Of a stretch of DNA of 64,000 nt, positions 36,230 through 48,061 are shown one piece after another. Location of the stretch: assembly GCA_028023455.1 (NCBI GenBank), contig JAQFVV010000205.1:2054860-2118859 (forward strand), read 5' to 3'. Origin of the DNA: Epiperipatus broadwayi (taxonomy: Eukaryota > Onychophora > Udeonychophora > Euonychophora > Peripatidae). The translations under genes were made by a program, and so were the position numbers. The notes below the pieces were generated by a model. The model was not told where the DNA came from. It made no database searches and saw nothing but the letters and a program-made list of their open reading frames with translations. The number at the start of each line of letters is the position of its first letter. Within the stretch, counting starts at the first letter, position 1.

Positions 36230-37425
36230 AACAGATCCTCAGGGCAAAATGACCATTAAAAAGATGATGACGAAATAGAAACAAAAGGCTTGCTTTTCCC
36301 GCCCAAGATATACACAAACCACAGAGGAAAATCTACTGAATGTTTGATGGATCCACGCATTCCAGAGATAAGATGCCTCAGGACTATAAAAGGAAGAATT
36401 CAAAAGAAATAATTAGTTAGAAGATTAAAATTTTGAATTCGTTTGTACTTGCTGAAAAGTTTAAAAAAAAGTTATTATCACTGTTACCAAAAATGTAATC
36501 TGATTAATCGCGCTCCCCTCGGACCAGCCAGCTGAAGGCAGCTTTCATCTCCATGAATCCCAGGATCAAACCACTAGTAACGTCTTCAGAAATCGGAAAT
36601 CTTCATAAATCATCATCGTCCGCAAGAAATGGCCCTTGCGTCAACTCAGATCTTCGTCGCGAAGGAACAAGCACAAAGAAAGGAAAGTATAAATTATAAA
36701 TGATAAAAATGAAATATAAACTCTTCAATTTAAAATCTCCGAACTTTATTTTTCTTTAAATATGAACTATAGACTTTCTTTCCGGATCAAACCTGAACTT
36801 TATTTTTTATAAACTTTGCAATTTTAAAGTCTTATCTAAAATTTAAACTAATCTTTTTAAAACATGTATTATATTTTTTTATATTTATGCTTAGTATAAG
36901 GTCTGTTTGTAATAGGATAGGAGTTTACGATTGCAAACGTAAATTTAAAGATAAAATCAAACACGCATTCATTATTTGTGCATTATTAGATTTTAAAAAT
37001 AGGTCAAATCTATTATTTGATGTAAAAATAAGTTGAATATAATGTGCCATTTTAAAATAAGTTAAAAACCTTAAACTAAAGATTTTTTTTAAAGAATTAA
37101 ATTGTTAAATTGACTTAAATTTAAGTTGTGTGTAGATAGCTGTTTAGACTCGTTTAAGTATATGTTAGTTTAAAGGGGATTTGATTTCGGACTATTTGTT
37201 TCATAGTTGTGTTGATGCTAGTGGCGGGATATATGGATGTTTATATCAATGTAATGTGAAATGTGTTAGAAGTTAGGGCAATGTGCCCAACTGAATGCAT
37301 GACCCCAAAAGAAGTAGTCATGGTGTTGAAATGGATGTGAAGTACTTCCCACGACACTGACTCCCTATTTAGCTCTATGGATTGGAAAATTAAGTCGGCG
37401 AGATAGACCGCTCTCCCATCTATAT
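36230..37425. repeat. Unassigned, partly GC-richer segment next to the LTR element
   Basis: At 36.2-36.7 kb the sequence is less AT-rich and carries a TATA-like gactataaaaggaag at 36,382; 37.14-37.42 kb is also of mixed composition. It may be an older LTR or promoter-bearing repeat into which the retrotransposon at 37,426 inserted. No coding region is recognisable. Confidence 0.25.
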
Positions 37426-39182
37426 TGTAACGGAAACCCGGCGATCGAAAGCTTAAACTTCCCTTTTATTTATATACAATGGGGAATTCTTAAAATTCAA
37501 GATCATCCACTTTCCGCTACCGCAAGCAGAGAGAACATACGGATATAAACGAGTCTATATCCGTATTTGACCGAACCTGTATGCTATACGGGTATAGCCC
37601 CAGGTTATATTTCCCGGTCAACTATCTCCCGACTGCTGTAAGATTTTACAGAGTTACAGCGCTTGGATATTTATAAATTTTAATGGGATCAAAATACTGC
37701 ACCACTAGCTTCACGTGTTAATTCAGTACTCAAAATAAATAATAATTATTTTCCCAAACCCTACGACTATATTACTTTTTGGAGTGATGAAGAACGAGAC
37801 GAAACAGATTTAAATCAATAATAAATATTTTAATACAATAAATTATAATAAAAGAAACACTCTAAATCATTTACAAAAAATAAAAACAGATTATTTGCTA
37901 TAATGCTACAAATAAAATAAAATAGAAGATTTGATAAATGATCGTAATCTGTGAATATAAATTATCCCTTTATAGTCATTCCAAATATTAGAAAGAGTCT
38001 AATTAATGTCTCTCTAATTAATATCTGGGATTGGCAATTGCATTAAATTAAAGTTATGTGCACATAAGTTATATAAAATGTATTATACACAATTACCTAG
38101 GTTATTAAGTCTTTGATTTAACTTGGAGTCTTGCTGGCCGTCCCACAGAATTTCTCCACTTCTTTAGCAGGGAACGGTCGCTCTTTGGTTAGATTTGATT
38201 GTGGGAACTCCTCCGTATTTTGGACATCAAGGACAATGCAAAAACGAACCCTCCAGCAGGCGCTAGTTGTTACATCGAGACATGAACCATTAAAGCACGG
38301 GAGTCTAGATCAACCAGCGATCGCGACTGGCCCTTAGCCACACATCCTTGAAGCTTCCCTTATGTTGTAGTTTGTTTTCATGTTCATACAGTTTCAGTCT
38401 GCTATGTCGAGGTCCTTTGACTCAGCTTTCTGTTCTTTTTTCCAAATTTAACTTTTCATGTCTGCTTTCTATTATATTTTTCTGCTTCTTATCAGAGCAG
38501 TGTCCTCACTGAAGTCTCGACCAATACTGTTTTTCAATTAATTAATTAATGGCCTTTATTTTTCAAATTCTTTCATTATCTTGATCTCCTGCTTGGTTTT
38601 CCTTTCACACCTTTTTACTTTAAAATGCTTTCAACAACTTATACAAAATTACTTTTAATGTGATATAATTTTATAATATAATATTTTACATTTATTTATC
38701 AATCACTTTCTTTAGTAAAATTATTTCATTTTGATATGCAATAAACCTTGCTCTCTTTATTCATACATTCACATATGCATTTCATTTTCATCAAAATGTG
38801 TAATTTTAAGAACAGATCTTTATCTTCCGTTGTATTCTAAATTTTACTTATATTTTATTAAACTCCCCAACTACCACTTTTTTTTTACATCATTAAGTTT
38901 CTATTTTATTTATATTTCCTTTCTCATTTTTTAATCTTACACTAAACACATGATATCGATATTTCTAACCTTAATATTTCTATTCTTTTTAAAATCTGAA
39001 CTTTGGAGGGCAAAAGATAAGAATCTTTTCGATTCTAATTCCCTCTCTTTTCTTAATTAAAACATTTCTTTGTTTATAATTTTTTAACCTCACTTTTTAA
39101 TATTCCAAACACAATATTTAATATACTTTAAATGTTAAATATCTATATGTGTGATCGCAGTATGTGCGATCATCACATTACA
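37426..39182 (-). repeat. 3' LTR (complete)
   Basis: The complete LTR is 1,757 bp. Read on the minus strand it starts TGTAATGTGATG directly after the polypurine tract and ends CCGTTACA, giving the TG...CA termini and 5-bp terminal inversion expected of an LTR. The sequence from 37,426 to 39,061 is repeated at 42,466-44,248. Confidence 0.88.
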
Positions 39183-39200
39183 CCGTTCCCCCCCTTTAAA
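39183..39200 (-). promoter_or_regulatory. Polypurine tract
   Basis: On the minus strand a purine run (AAAGGGGGGGAACGG) directly precedes the TGTAATG start of the 3' LTR, the position of the plus-strand primer in LTR retrotransposons. Confidence 0.8.
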
Positions 39201-40202
39201 ATTTTTTCTTAAAAATTTTTTTAATTTAATGCATTTCAAGCTAGATGCTCCTAACTACTGTTAGACCATTTCATATCTGTGTATTCCTAATATGACTTAG
39301 TGATGAGATTATTCCTAGAGAGGCAACCAGGCAAATTACATCCCTACTCTGACGACCCAACCAGTATTACTAAACCGATTTAATCTCGCTATAAACATTA
39401 CACGAGTTTTATTTCTGCCTCCTACTTGTATATATATATAGGTTCGAGTCCACAGGATATCTCTGTGACTCGATTAAGCCTGTTCATACCTCACATTTTC
39501 ACAAACAATAACTCTCTGAGTGACAACACTGGTCACTATATCGAGGTGGTTGGGAGGCTGGCATCTTTTCATCCAGCTCATCCATGAGCTCAGAATATTT
39601 TACTGATAGCTTGTACTTTTATAAAGGGGTTCTTTCACCATACATTGGTTTCTAATCCATTGACTCACGATATTTGTCAAATATCTAACTGGAAATCTTA
39701 ATCCAGTGAGTCATTACGAGAAGGGGATCTCTGTCCCTGTCTTCTCTATCTAACAAGATATGGTATACCGTAGAACTCATGCATGAAAGCATAACAAAGA
39801 AGGCCCACCATATACTGCTAAGATCCCACCTACAAACATCTATGCCTACACACCTTCAGCCTCTATCTAAGCTCTCACATTCCTATCTATTTGATGCTTT
39901 GTCTCAGTTTGGGTCCCTTTATACTGTTTGGCCATTTAGGCTCATTCTTCCCTCATGTTTTCATGATCAATATTAAAACCCCTTTCATAAGTCCATTTTC
40001 CTTTTTCGTGATCCAATTCCTTTTCCATCTTGTTCCAGTGAATCCGTCCTTTCTTTACGATGGTGTTTATATTTTATATGGAGGCTGCCTTTCTCTATTG
40101 ACCTCACCTCTGCCTCCTCTGGGCTGTAGATTTTGATCCCTACTTCCTCTATCCTCTGTCCATTTGTATGGCCACTTCCTTTCAGTCTTACATCTACATC
40201 GT

Positions 40203-40998
40203 TTATCTTCCTGCCCTCTTGGGTTCCACTCTGTACAATCTCTTTTTGTTTTCCTTCCATCGTCCTTTACTAGGATCCCAACCATTTTTAATTTCAAGTG
40301 GTTCCTTTGGAGGTGGTCTATATGCATATCCCTTGTATGTATCTCCTCCAGTGGCTCTTGACTTGATGCATTCTATCCCGGTATATGCGGTGTTACCGGC
40401 TGACTTACTTATCCTCTCTTCAAATTTTAAGTCTAACTTTTCTACTACCTTGACTACCTGACTTATATTCTCATGCATGCTCGTCATCATCCTATGATCT
40501 TCTACTCTTATCACTTCCACTTCCTCTTCTTTATCTAACTTTCTTATTCTCTTCTCTGGCCGCCCTATGTCTTCTCTCAGATCAACTCTGCTGACTCTCT
40601 ATCTATACTCTCGGCCCTTCTAATTCATCATATACACATGGCTCCATACTCTTTTGATCATCCCACTTAATTTCCCTGTCACGTCTATTTCCTATGTTCT
40701 TTGCCTCTGATTGCTTGATAAAGTCATTTCTAATCTCTTCTATGGCTTCAGCAATTCTTTTCTGGTTGTCCATTTCTACTTTTACACGCCATTCTTCAAT
40801 CCTTCTTTCCTGTCTGTCCACGTATTCCTTCATGAATTGCTGTTGCTCAACCTTCATTTGCATTAGCATATCCATATCTCTATAGTTTATTTTATTTCTC
40901 ACTTTCATCTCCTTATCTTCATTCCCTTCTCTTACTTCCTTTTCTTGAAGGTCCATTTTAGCTTGGGACCTTGTATGCATAGATATCAATTTATTCAA
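40203..40998 (-). pseudogene. gag-like reading frame of the LTR element
   Basis: The minus-strand frame starts at 40,998 (or at MHTRSQAKMDLQ, six codons in; TRSQ is a common gag start in Gypsy-type elements). It encodes a charged, probably coiled-coil region (MDMLMQMKVEQQQFMKEYVD, RIAEAIEEIRNDFIKQSE) and stops at 40,603. A shifted frame at 40,520-40,203 continues with VIRVEDHRMMTSMHENISQV and GDTYKGYAYRPPPKEP. No zinc knuckle, protease or polymerase follows; short open frames down to 39,985 show no domain. It is probably a decayed capsid-type protein. Confidence 0.6.
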
Positions 40999-41399
40999 CC
41001 CTTGATCTGTGTATATTAGTATTATTTTACTGTCTCTTCTGGATAGATTTATATAAAATTTCTTTCTACTGATTCCTTGCTTTTTACTTTGATTAACTAT
41101 TTAATTTCTTTGTTATCTGTTAGTTAGCATTTAAACCGCTAGCCAACCCAAACATCCGCACTCTGGTTCACCATCTTGTTTGCCTGCCTTAGATTCGTTT
41201 GACTCCCTGTCCCACCTTGATGATTGTCCTATGTTTTCCCTGCTTATCCAACTCTTTCTCACTATACTTCAATTAATGCCGCACTTATATATTTTTTAAA
41301 TCTAACTTAACTACTATACTTTATTCCTCAGTTAACGAAATATATAAATAAACTCATTTCTATTTGACTGTATTTCCAACAATACGCACTTCTGATATA

Positions 41400-41830
41400 T
41401 ATTTCTAATATTCCATTAAAAATCATACACGAATATTTCTTTGACTAACCTCCTTCGTTACACACACTATGTTTGTAATTTATATTGTCTCTTTACTATT
41501 TTAAAATCATACACATATATTTCCTTCCATTTAACAGATATACTTCGTTGTACCAGCTCTGTTGGTAATTTATTGACCAAGTTATCCTCACGATTATTTT
41601 TAAAATCATACATATATTTTTCCCCAACTTAACTAATATACTTTGTTACACTTACTACGTTTGTAATTTATCGATTACTTTATTTTCTCGAATATTTAAA
41701 ATCATACGTATATATTTTCTTCAACCTAACAAGTACACTTCGTTGCCCACATTACTCTTGTAATTTCTTGATAACTTTATAATTAAGGCTATTTTTTTTT
41801 TTAAAAAGAATCATACACATATATATTTCA
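41400..41830 (+). repeat. Tandem repeat of ~115 bp, about four copies, in the LTR element leader
   Basis: Imperfect copies share aaaatcatacacatatattt, then a segment like ttcgttacacacactatg and gtttgtaatttat. They begin near 41,430, 41,505, 41,610 and 41,700. Further shortened forms (catatatttcttcacttaac, tatatacgcgaa) continue to about 42,010. The repeats lie between the primer site and gag. Confidence 0.7.
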
Positions 41831-42443
41831 ATTTACTATACACGCGACTATTTGTATTATTTATCATTTATAATATTTTATTTTCAGCTTGACTGAGATA
41901 CGCTATTATTATTAACTCACACATATATTTTTCCACTTCGCTTATATACGCGATTATTCTAGAGTCCGACATATATATTTCTTCACTTAACTTATATACG
42001 CGAATATTGTATTATTTATCATTTATGATTAAAATCTTACTAAAACTGTTTTATTCTCCCTTTCTCTTTTTCTGAAGCGATTTATATTTCATTACAGCAA
42101 TTATTTTGAGATAATCAATTCTTTGTTCGTGGCGATTATATTGGAATACTTCTGGTCTTTTATTAAATACGTCACAACGAACTTCAAAACTTTCTTAATA
42201 TTAAAATTCCCCCTTCCTATCCTGTGTACACATTTGACGATGAAACACATATATGAAGTATTATAACGTAGAAAAAAAAATTTATCCCCTTCGTCTTCAC
42301 TTCTCACCACTCTGATTTACAACACTAATTTTATATATTTTAAGAACACATATATTAAATAACTCTTTTTTTTTTTTTTTAGAAAATATTTACATTATCG
42401 TATAAAATTATTCAACACGTGATCACTAATTGCACAGCAATAG

Positions 42444-42461
42444 ATCCCGGACTGGCCCCCA
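42444..42461 (-). promoter_or_regulatory. Primer-binding site resembling tRNA-Pro 3' end
   Basis: On the minus strand the 18 nt read TGGGGGCCAGTCCGGGAT. This agrees with the well-known tRNA-Pro primer site TGGGGGCTCGTCCGGGAT at 16 of 18 positions. It lies four bases inside the end of the 5' LTR, the correct place for priming minus-strand DNA synthesis, and fixes the orientation of the element. Confidence 0.85.
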
Positions 42462-42465
42462 AAAT

Positions 42466-44248
42466 TGCAACGGAAACCTGCCGATCGAAAGCTTAAACTT
42501 CCCTTTTATTTATATATAATGGGAAATTCTTAAAATTCAAGATCGTCCACTTTCCGCTACCACAAGCAGAGAAAACATACGGACATAAACGAGTCTATAT
42601 CCGTACTTGACCGAACCTGTATGCTATATGGGTATAGCCCCAGGTTATATTTCCCGGTCAACTATCTCCCGACTGCTGTAAGATTTTACAGAGTCACAGC
42701 GCGTGGATATTTATAAATTTTAATGGGATCAAAATACTGCACCACTAGCTTCACGTGTTAATTCAGTACTCAAAATGAATAATAATTATTTTCCCAAACC
42801 CTACGACTATATTACTTTTTGGAGTGGCGAAGAAGGAGACGAAACAGATTTAAATCAATAATAAATATTTAATACAATAAATTATAATAAAAGAAACAGA
42901 TTTAAATCAATAATAAATATTTAATAATAAAAGAAACAGATTTAAATCAATAATAAATATTTAATACAATAAATTATAATAAAAGAAACACTCTAAATCA
43001 TTTACAAACAATAAAAACAGATTATTTGCTATAATGTTACAAATAAAATAAAATATAAGATCCGATAAATGATTGTAATCTGTGAAAATAAATTATCCCT
43101 TTATAGTCATTCCAAATATTAGAGAGTCTAATTAATGTCTACCTCATTAATATCTGGCATTGGCAATTGCATTAAATTAAAGGTATGTGCACATAAGTTA
43201 TATAAAATGTATTATAAGCATTAAATTAAAGGTATGTGCACATAAGTTATATAAAATGTATTATACATAATTACCTAGGTTATTAAGTCTTTGATTTAAC
43301 TTGGAGTCTTGCTGACCGTCCCGCGGAATTTCTCCACTTCTTTAGCAGGGAACAGTCGCTCTTTGGTTAGATTTGATTGTGGGAACTCCTCCGTATTTTG
43401 GACATCAAGGACAAGGCAAAAACGAAGCCTCCAGCAGGCGCTACGTCGGCAGTTGTTACATCGAGACGCGAACCATTAAAGCACGGGAGTCTGGATCGAC
43501 CGGCGATCGTGACTGGCCCTTAGCCACACATCCTTGAAGCTTCCCTTATGTTATAGTTTGTTTTCATGTTCATACAGTTTCAGTCTGCTGTGTTGAGGTC
43601 CTTTGACTCAGCTTTCTGTTCTTTTTTTCCAAATTTAACTTTTCATGTCTGCTTTCTATTATATTTTTCTGCTTCTTATCACAGCAGTGTCCTCACTGAA
43701 GTCTCGACCAATACTGTTTTTCAATTAATTAATTAATGTCCTTTATTTTTCAAATTCTTTCCTTATCTTGATCTCCTGCTTGGTTTTTCTTTCACACCTT
43801 TTTACTTTAAAATGCTTTCAACAACTTATACAAAATTACTTTTAATTTGATATAATTTTATAATATAATATTTTACATTTATTTATCAATCACTTTCTTT
43901 AATAAAATTATTTCATTTTGACATGCAATAAACCTTGCTCTCTTTATTCATACATTCACATATGCATTTCATTTTCATCAAAATGTGTAATTTTAAGAAC
44001 AGATCTTTATCTTCCGTTGTATTCTAAATTTTACTTATATTTTATTAAACTCCCCAACTACCGCTTTTTTTTTACATCATTAAGTTTCTATTTTATTTAT
44101 ATTTCCTTTCTCATTTTTTAATCTTACACTAAACACATGATATCGATATTTCTAACCTTAATATTTCTATTCTTTTTAAAATCTGAACTTTGGAGGGTAA
44201 AAGATAAGAATCTTTTCGATTCTAATTCCCTCTCTTTTCTTAATTAAA
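42466..44248 (-). repeat. 5' LTR (truncated at its outer end, with internal duplications)
   Basis: It matches the left LTR from TGCAACGG at 42,466 to about 44,248, where similarity ends. The last 121 bp present in the left copy (39,062-39,182) are missing. Two short tandem duplications are absent from the other LTR: one of aaagaaacagatttaaatc units around 42,842-42,985 and one of a ~48-bp unit (gcattaaattaaaggtatg ...) around 43,168-43,262. Base substitutions between the copies show the insertion is not recent. Confidence 0.85.
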
Positions 44249-44324
44249 TGTTTTGAAAATCTTAAGTGTGTCGTCTGGGTGGCTTATCTATGCTCAACAT
44301 TCTAAGATTAAAATTTAATGTAAA

Positions 44325-44352
44325 AATAATAATAATAATAATAATAATAATG
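44325..44352. repeat. (AAT)n microsatellite
   Basis: About nine AAT units directly outside the truncated 5' LTR. Confidence 0.9.
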
Positions 44353-44759
44353 AAACATAAAACATAATTTTTTTTGGCAGTAATTATTTTTCAAGTTTGT
44401 GTGTTATCACCTATATATACGTGAATAAAAATCTGTTTTTTTTTAATCTTTATGAAAAATACATTTTAATAAATATGCTTAAACCTCTGCTACTCCATGA
44501 GCTAGTGACTAGGGATGATGGTCAATAAAATAAAAATTGGATCTTTAACAGCACGTATCAGCCTACTCTATAAATTTTCCAGGTTAAATAGCCTGGTGGC
44601 GCCCTGTACGGCAGATACAGTAAGACTATAACTTCCAATAATTCCCCGATCGTTATAATAGAATAACTTGGGACTCCTGATGGCTTAGTGGATTTAACAT
44701 TTTCATTATTTTAAAAATCAATATTTTAAGTAAATGTATCATTGAATAAGATATGGCAG

Positions 44760-45060
44760 AATCATTTATATTTGCCACGTAACTACATAGATCATCATTA
44801 TCATTTCCAATTATTTTCAATCTACTGCAAGATGAAGATCTCTTCAAGTTTAATCTAGTTTCTCCAATTCTTACTTTCTCTTTTCTGTATCACACCAACA
44901 AACTTCCTTATTTCTTTCATCATCTTATACATGGTTTCTTTCTAAGTCTATCTCATAGAAACCAACTGAAAATTTTCACTATCTATCTATTATCATCTTT
45001 CCTAGCAAAATGTCCAGCTCACATTCATTTCATTCCCTTAATTCTTTCATCTATACCTAT
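44760..45060 (-). pseudogene. RTE-type LINE, extreme 3' fragment
   Basis: On the minus strand the stretch gives the last part of an RTE element: a GETRLNLKRSSSCSRLK-like coding end, matching WNELGETFILQW at 23.9 kb, followed by an ATG/GAT-rich tail (complement of catcattatcatt). It is heavily decayed. Confidence 0.5.
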
Positions 45061-45374
45061 TTGTGAATATATAAGGATTTAATTTTAAGGCAAAATATTT
45101 TAAAAAAAAAAAAAACGGAAAAGTTTTTCTTTTCTTTTTTAGAATCAAATAAGTTTAATCATTTAGTAAGGTTTAACATAAAGTAATTAAAATTTAGAAA
45201 AATCACAAACAAATTTGCATCGTATATTTAATGTTATCAAAAACTAATTAATTTCATTATTATAGTTGTATCTTGCTGTGTGTAATCTAATTTTGTTTTG
45301 CTACTTTGTTTGTTGTAAATCTTTTATTAGTTCCAAAAATAGGAAACTGCTACAATAACTTTTTATTAATTAAA

Positions 45375-45493
45375 GACCAGCAAGAAGAATAAAGCAACTT
45401 AATTTTTGTTAACAGACTATTTATATTAAATTTTTAACTAAGAGAATAAATAATCTGGTAACAAAAATTAACTTGAATCTTCTTGCTGGTGTC
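45375..45493. mobile_element. Small hairpin MITE
   Basis: The 119-bp stretch is almost a perfect inverted repeat: gaccagcaagaagaataaag ... at the left and the complement of gacaccagcaagaagattca at the right, with the arms meeting near 45,435. It has no coding sequence and no clear target duplication. Confidence 0.75.
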
Positions 45494-47283
45494 CAATGTT
45501 CTAGCTGTGCATAAGTGTATCTGCAAATTAATATGCAACAATTACAAGTCTTAAGTACACTAGAAACTTTCGTATGAATTGCTAGTTAACCCATGGTAAT
45601 TCTGCCCAGGGTATAGAAACAACTTCAGTAGGAATGGGCTTAAAAGCATCTAATCAACTATATGCCAATATACTATAAGTTAACTACTATCAATGTGAAC
45701 TGATTATGACAAAACCAATCTTTATAAAATTTGTGAAAAACCAAAAGTCTTGCATCCATGAACTTCACATAAGCTGTAAAATAAATGTATGTAAAAGAAA
45801 TGAAAATTTAAACTGTAATTGCAAATCATTGCGGAAACCTGATGAATAGTCACTAATCACAAATGTCAGTCTTCAAGAGTCCTAGGTAATCATAAGGTCA
45901 ATTTGAATTTATATACTTTCTGAATTTTATTTGAATTTTAAAATGAATTTCGTTTTCTATCTAGAAGACTTAAAATATTTTTTTATATTTTGCTATTTAT
46001 TCTTTGAGTGATATTTAAGTTAATGATTATTATGTACATTTTAAATTTAATCATTTTGAGTTTATTTAATGAAACAGTTTATTATAATTACATTAGTTTT
46101 AAAGTTTTAAAAAGAAAGAATGAATTGTGGGTGATAAACTACACATATAATTATTCACTTTTAAGTTATTTAAAAAGAATCATTATTTTATTCAATATTC
46201 AAAAATCTAAAGGTGTAAATTTGATTCTTATGCTAATATTGTCATTGATCAGGCTAGCAACACCTAAAGAAAAGTGGAGAATACTACTACACGAAATGTT
46301 GTGTAATTACTAACTTGTGTTGTCTATTTGTGTATTATTATTAACAAGTTGTTTGTATTTGAAAAGTTTAAATAAAGTTTAATATTTTCTATACATTCAA
46401 CATTTAATGAAGATGAATGAAATAGTTCAACAGATTATTACATCTAATATATCATCATTACTAACTCTCAGGCAAATCATTATTTTTAATTTGTACAAAT
46501 TGCTTATTATTTCAATGTTAAATTATTTTAGTATTTATGATATACTCATTATAAAATATTAGATAAAAACTACATTAAAATGTGAGAATTATTTATTGAG
46601 ATTGACAGCCAGTAATACTATCATATACCAAAGAAGTAAAGGGGAGACTAGGAAATTGTTGGCAACTTATTAGAGTAATATTCGGATGTTGCATACATTG
46701 TAATGATTTGATTAAGATGGGCTTGAATTTTTTGATTAGAAGTTTTAAAATGGATTCTATTTCTAATATGATATGTGTGTTGCTTATACATTTATATCAC
46801 AAATAAGGTATTGAAATAATTATATAAAGTTTATATTTTAAGAATTTTACGTGCCTCATTCTAATATATATTTTGAAGCACATGTATAGTAAATTAATGA
46901 TTCATGTGCCCAGATTTTGATGTAAAGTTTTAATATATTGAATCGTGATTTGTGGGTTTCTTTTTATATGTATTTTGAATATTTCCCAAAGTTAATTAAT
47001 GATAAAGTACTTGTTTAGTTATTTATTTATACAACAATCGACCAGCACTGTTCTTAAATATGTATTGTGATGATGATTAAAAGATGGTAATATTCATATG
47101 AGTGATTATTATAAACTTGATTGACTAGAATCTATGTCAAATTCACCTGCTACAACACTGAGTTAAAACAGTAACAAACTCTCCATACAATAGTGCTACC
47201 CAGTGCAAGCATTAATAATCAACAGATGCAGAAAGGTCTAAGCATAAAATTCCTATCTAGTGCTCGTTCATCCAACATCCCAT

Positions 47284-47312
47284 GACAAGTTTCTGGCTTG
47301 TGGTTTCATCAG
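47284..47312 (-). ncRNA. Hammerhead-type core in array unit 1
   Basis: On the minus strand: CTGATGA (47,312-47,306), AACC/ACAA/GCCA segment with weakened stem II, GAAA (47,293-47,290), CTTG and cleavage dinucleotide TC (47,285-47,284). In the copy at 828-799 the same place has GGC/GCC pairing and palindromic CTAG. Stem I could not be identified by eye. Confidence 0.5.
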
Positions 47313-48031
47313 TGAATCTTTGGATCTGATAGCACTACACCTAAATCTTAGGATCTGGTGCAATCTTCCAGAAGCTACCTTTTACATAATTAGTTAACTA
47401 TAAAGCTAGGAACCCAAGTTGAAAACATAATAATGTTTTCAAACCAAACTAATTCACTTGTATAGTTATATAAATCTTAATCCAATTTATTATCTATAAA
47501 TTACCATCATCTTAAAGATAGGATTGGTATAAAGCCACTAAAACATCACATGATCACCATTTCCATGCTTATACAAACTGTTAAAACAGTAGCAAACTTT
47601 TCATACAATGTTGCCATCCAGTGCATGCATTAGTAATCAATTGATGCACGAACGAAGATTTGTGCATAATACCTACTTATACAAAATTCCCAGACTAGTT
47701 TCTAGCTGTGAGGAGTGTTGGATCTGAAATCACTGCACCTTGATCTTAGGATCGAATGCAACCCTTTGATAACTATCTTTTACCTATTTAGTTAACTAAA
47801 GCTATGAGCCCAAGATAAAACGTTTTCAATCCAAACTAATTTGTATGTATAATCATATAGATTTTGTTGTCTTCAGTTTTTTAAAATCACAATCATTGTC
47901 ATCCTAAAGACAGTATTGATATAAAACCATTAAAACATCACAAATCCCCATTTCCTTTGCTTACACAAGCTGCTAAAGCAGTAACAAACTCCCATACAGT
48001 AATGTCACTAAGTGCAAGTCTTAGTAATTCA

Positions 48032-48061
48032 TTGATGAAAGCCATAAGCTAGAAACTAATC
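48032..48061 (+). ncRNA. Hammerhead-type core in inverted array unit 3
   Basis: TTGATGA (48,032-48,038), stem II AGC/GCT (48,040-48,042 with 48,048-48,050), GAAA (48,052-48,055), CTAA, TC (48,060-48,061). Compared with the copy at 799-828 the first stem II pair has changed from G-C to A-U on both sides, a compensatory change. The first core base is T instead of C. Confidence 0.5.

Larger units (their letters stand above)
37426..44248 (-). mobile_element. LTR retrotransposon, non-autonomous (no pol), minus orientation
   Basis: Two nearly identical long terminal repeats flank about 3.28 kb of internal sequence. On the minus strand the order is: 5' LTR (44,248-42,466), primer-binding site like the 3' end of tRNA-Pro, leader with short tandem repeats, a gag-like reading frame (40,998-40,203), a polypurine tract, then the 3' LTR (39,182-37,426). 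No protease, reverse transcriptase or integrase was found, so it must have been moved by a relative. The 5' LTR lacks its outer ~120 bp, so no target duplication can be tested on that side. Confidence 0.88.

Noticed and set aside
38731-38934. 67-codon frame repeated almost unchanged at 43,918-44,121
   Set aside because: Both copies are inside the two LTRs; the conservation is from the LTR duplication, not from coding constraint.
45831-45850. GAAAC and CTGATGA adjacent at 45,833-45,847
   Set aside because: The blocks are in the wrong order for a hammerhead with room for stem II, and no helices can be formed.
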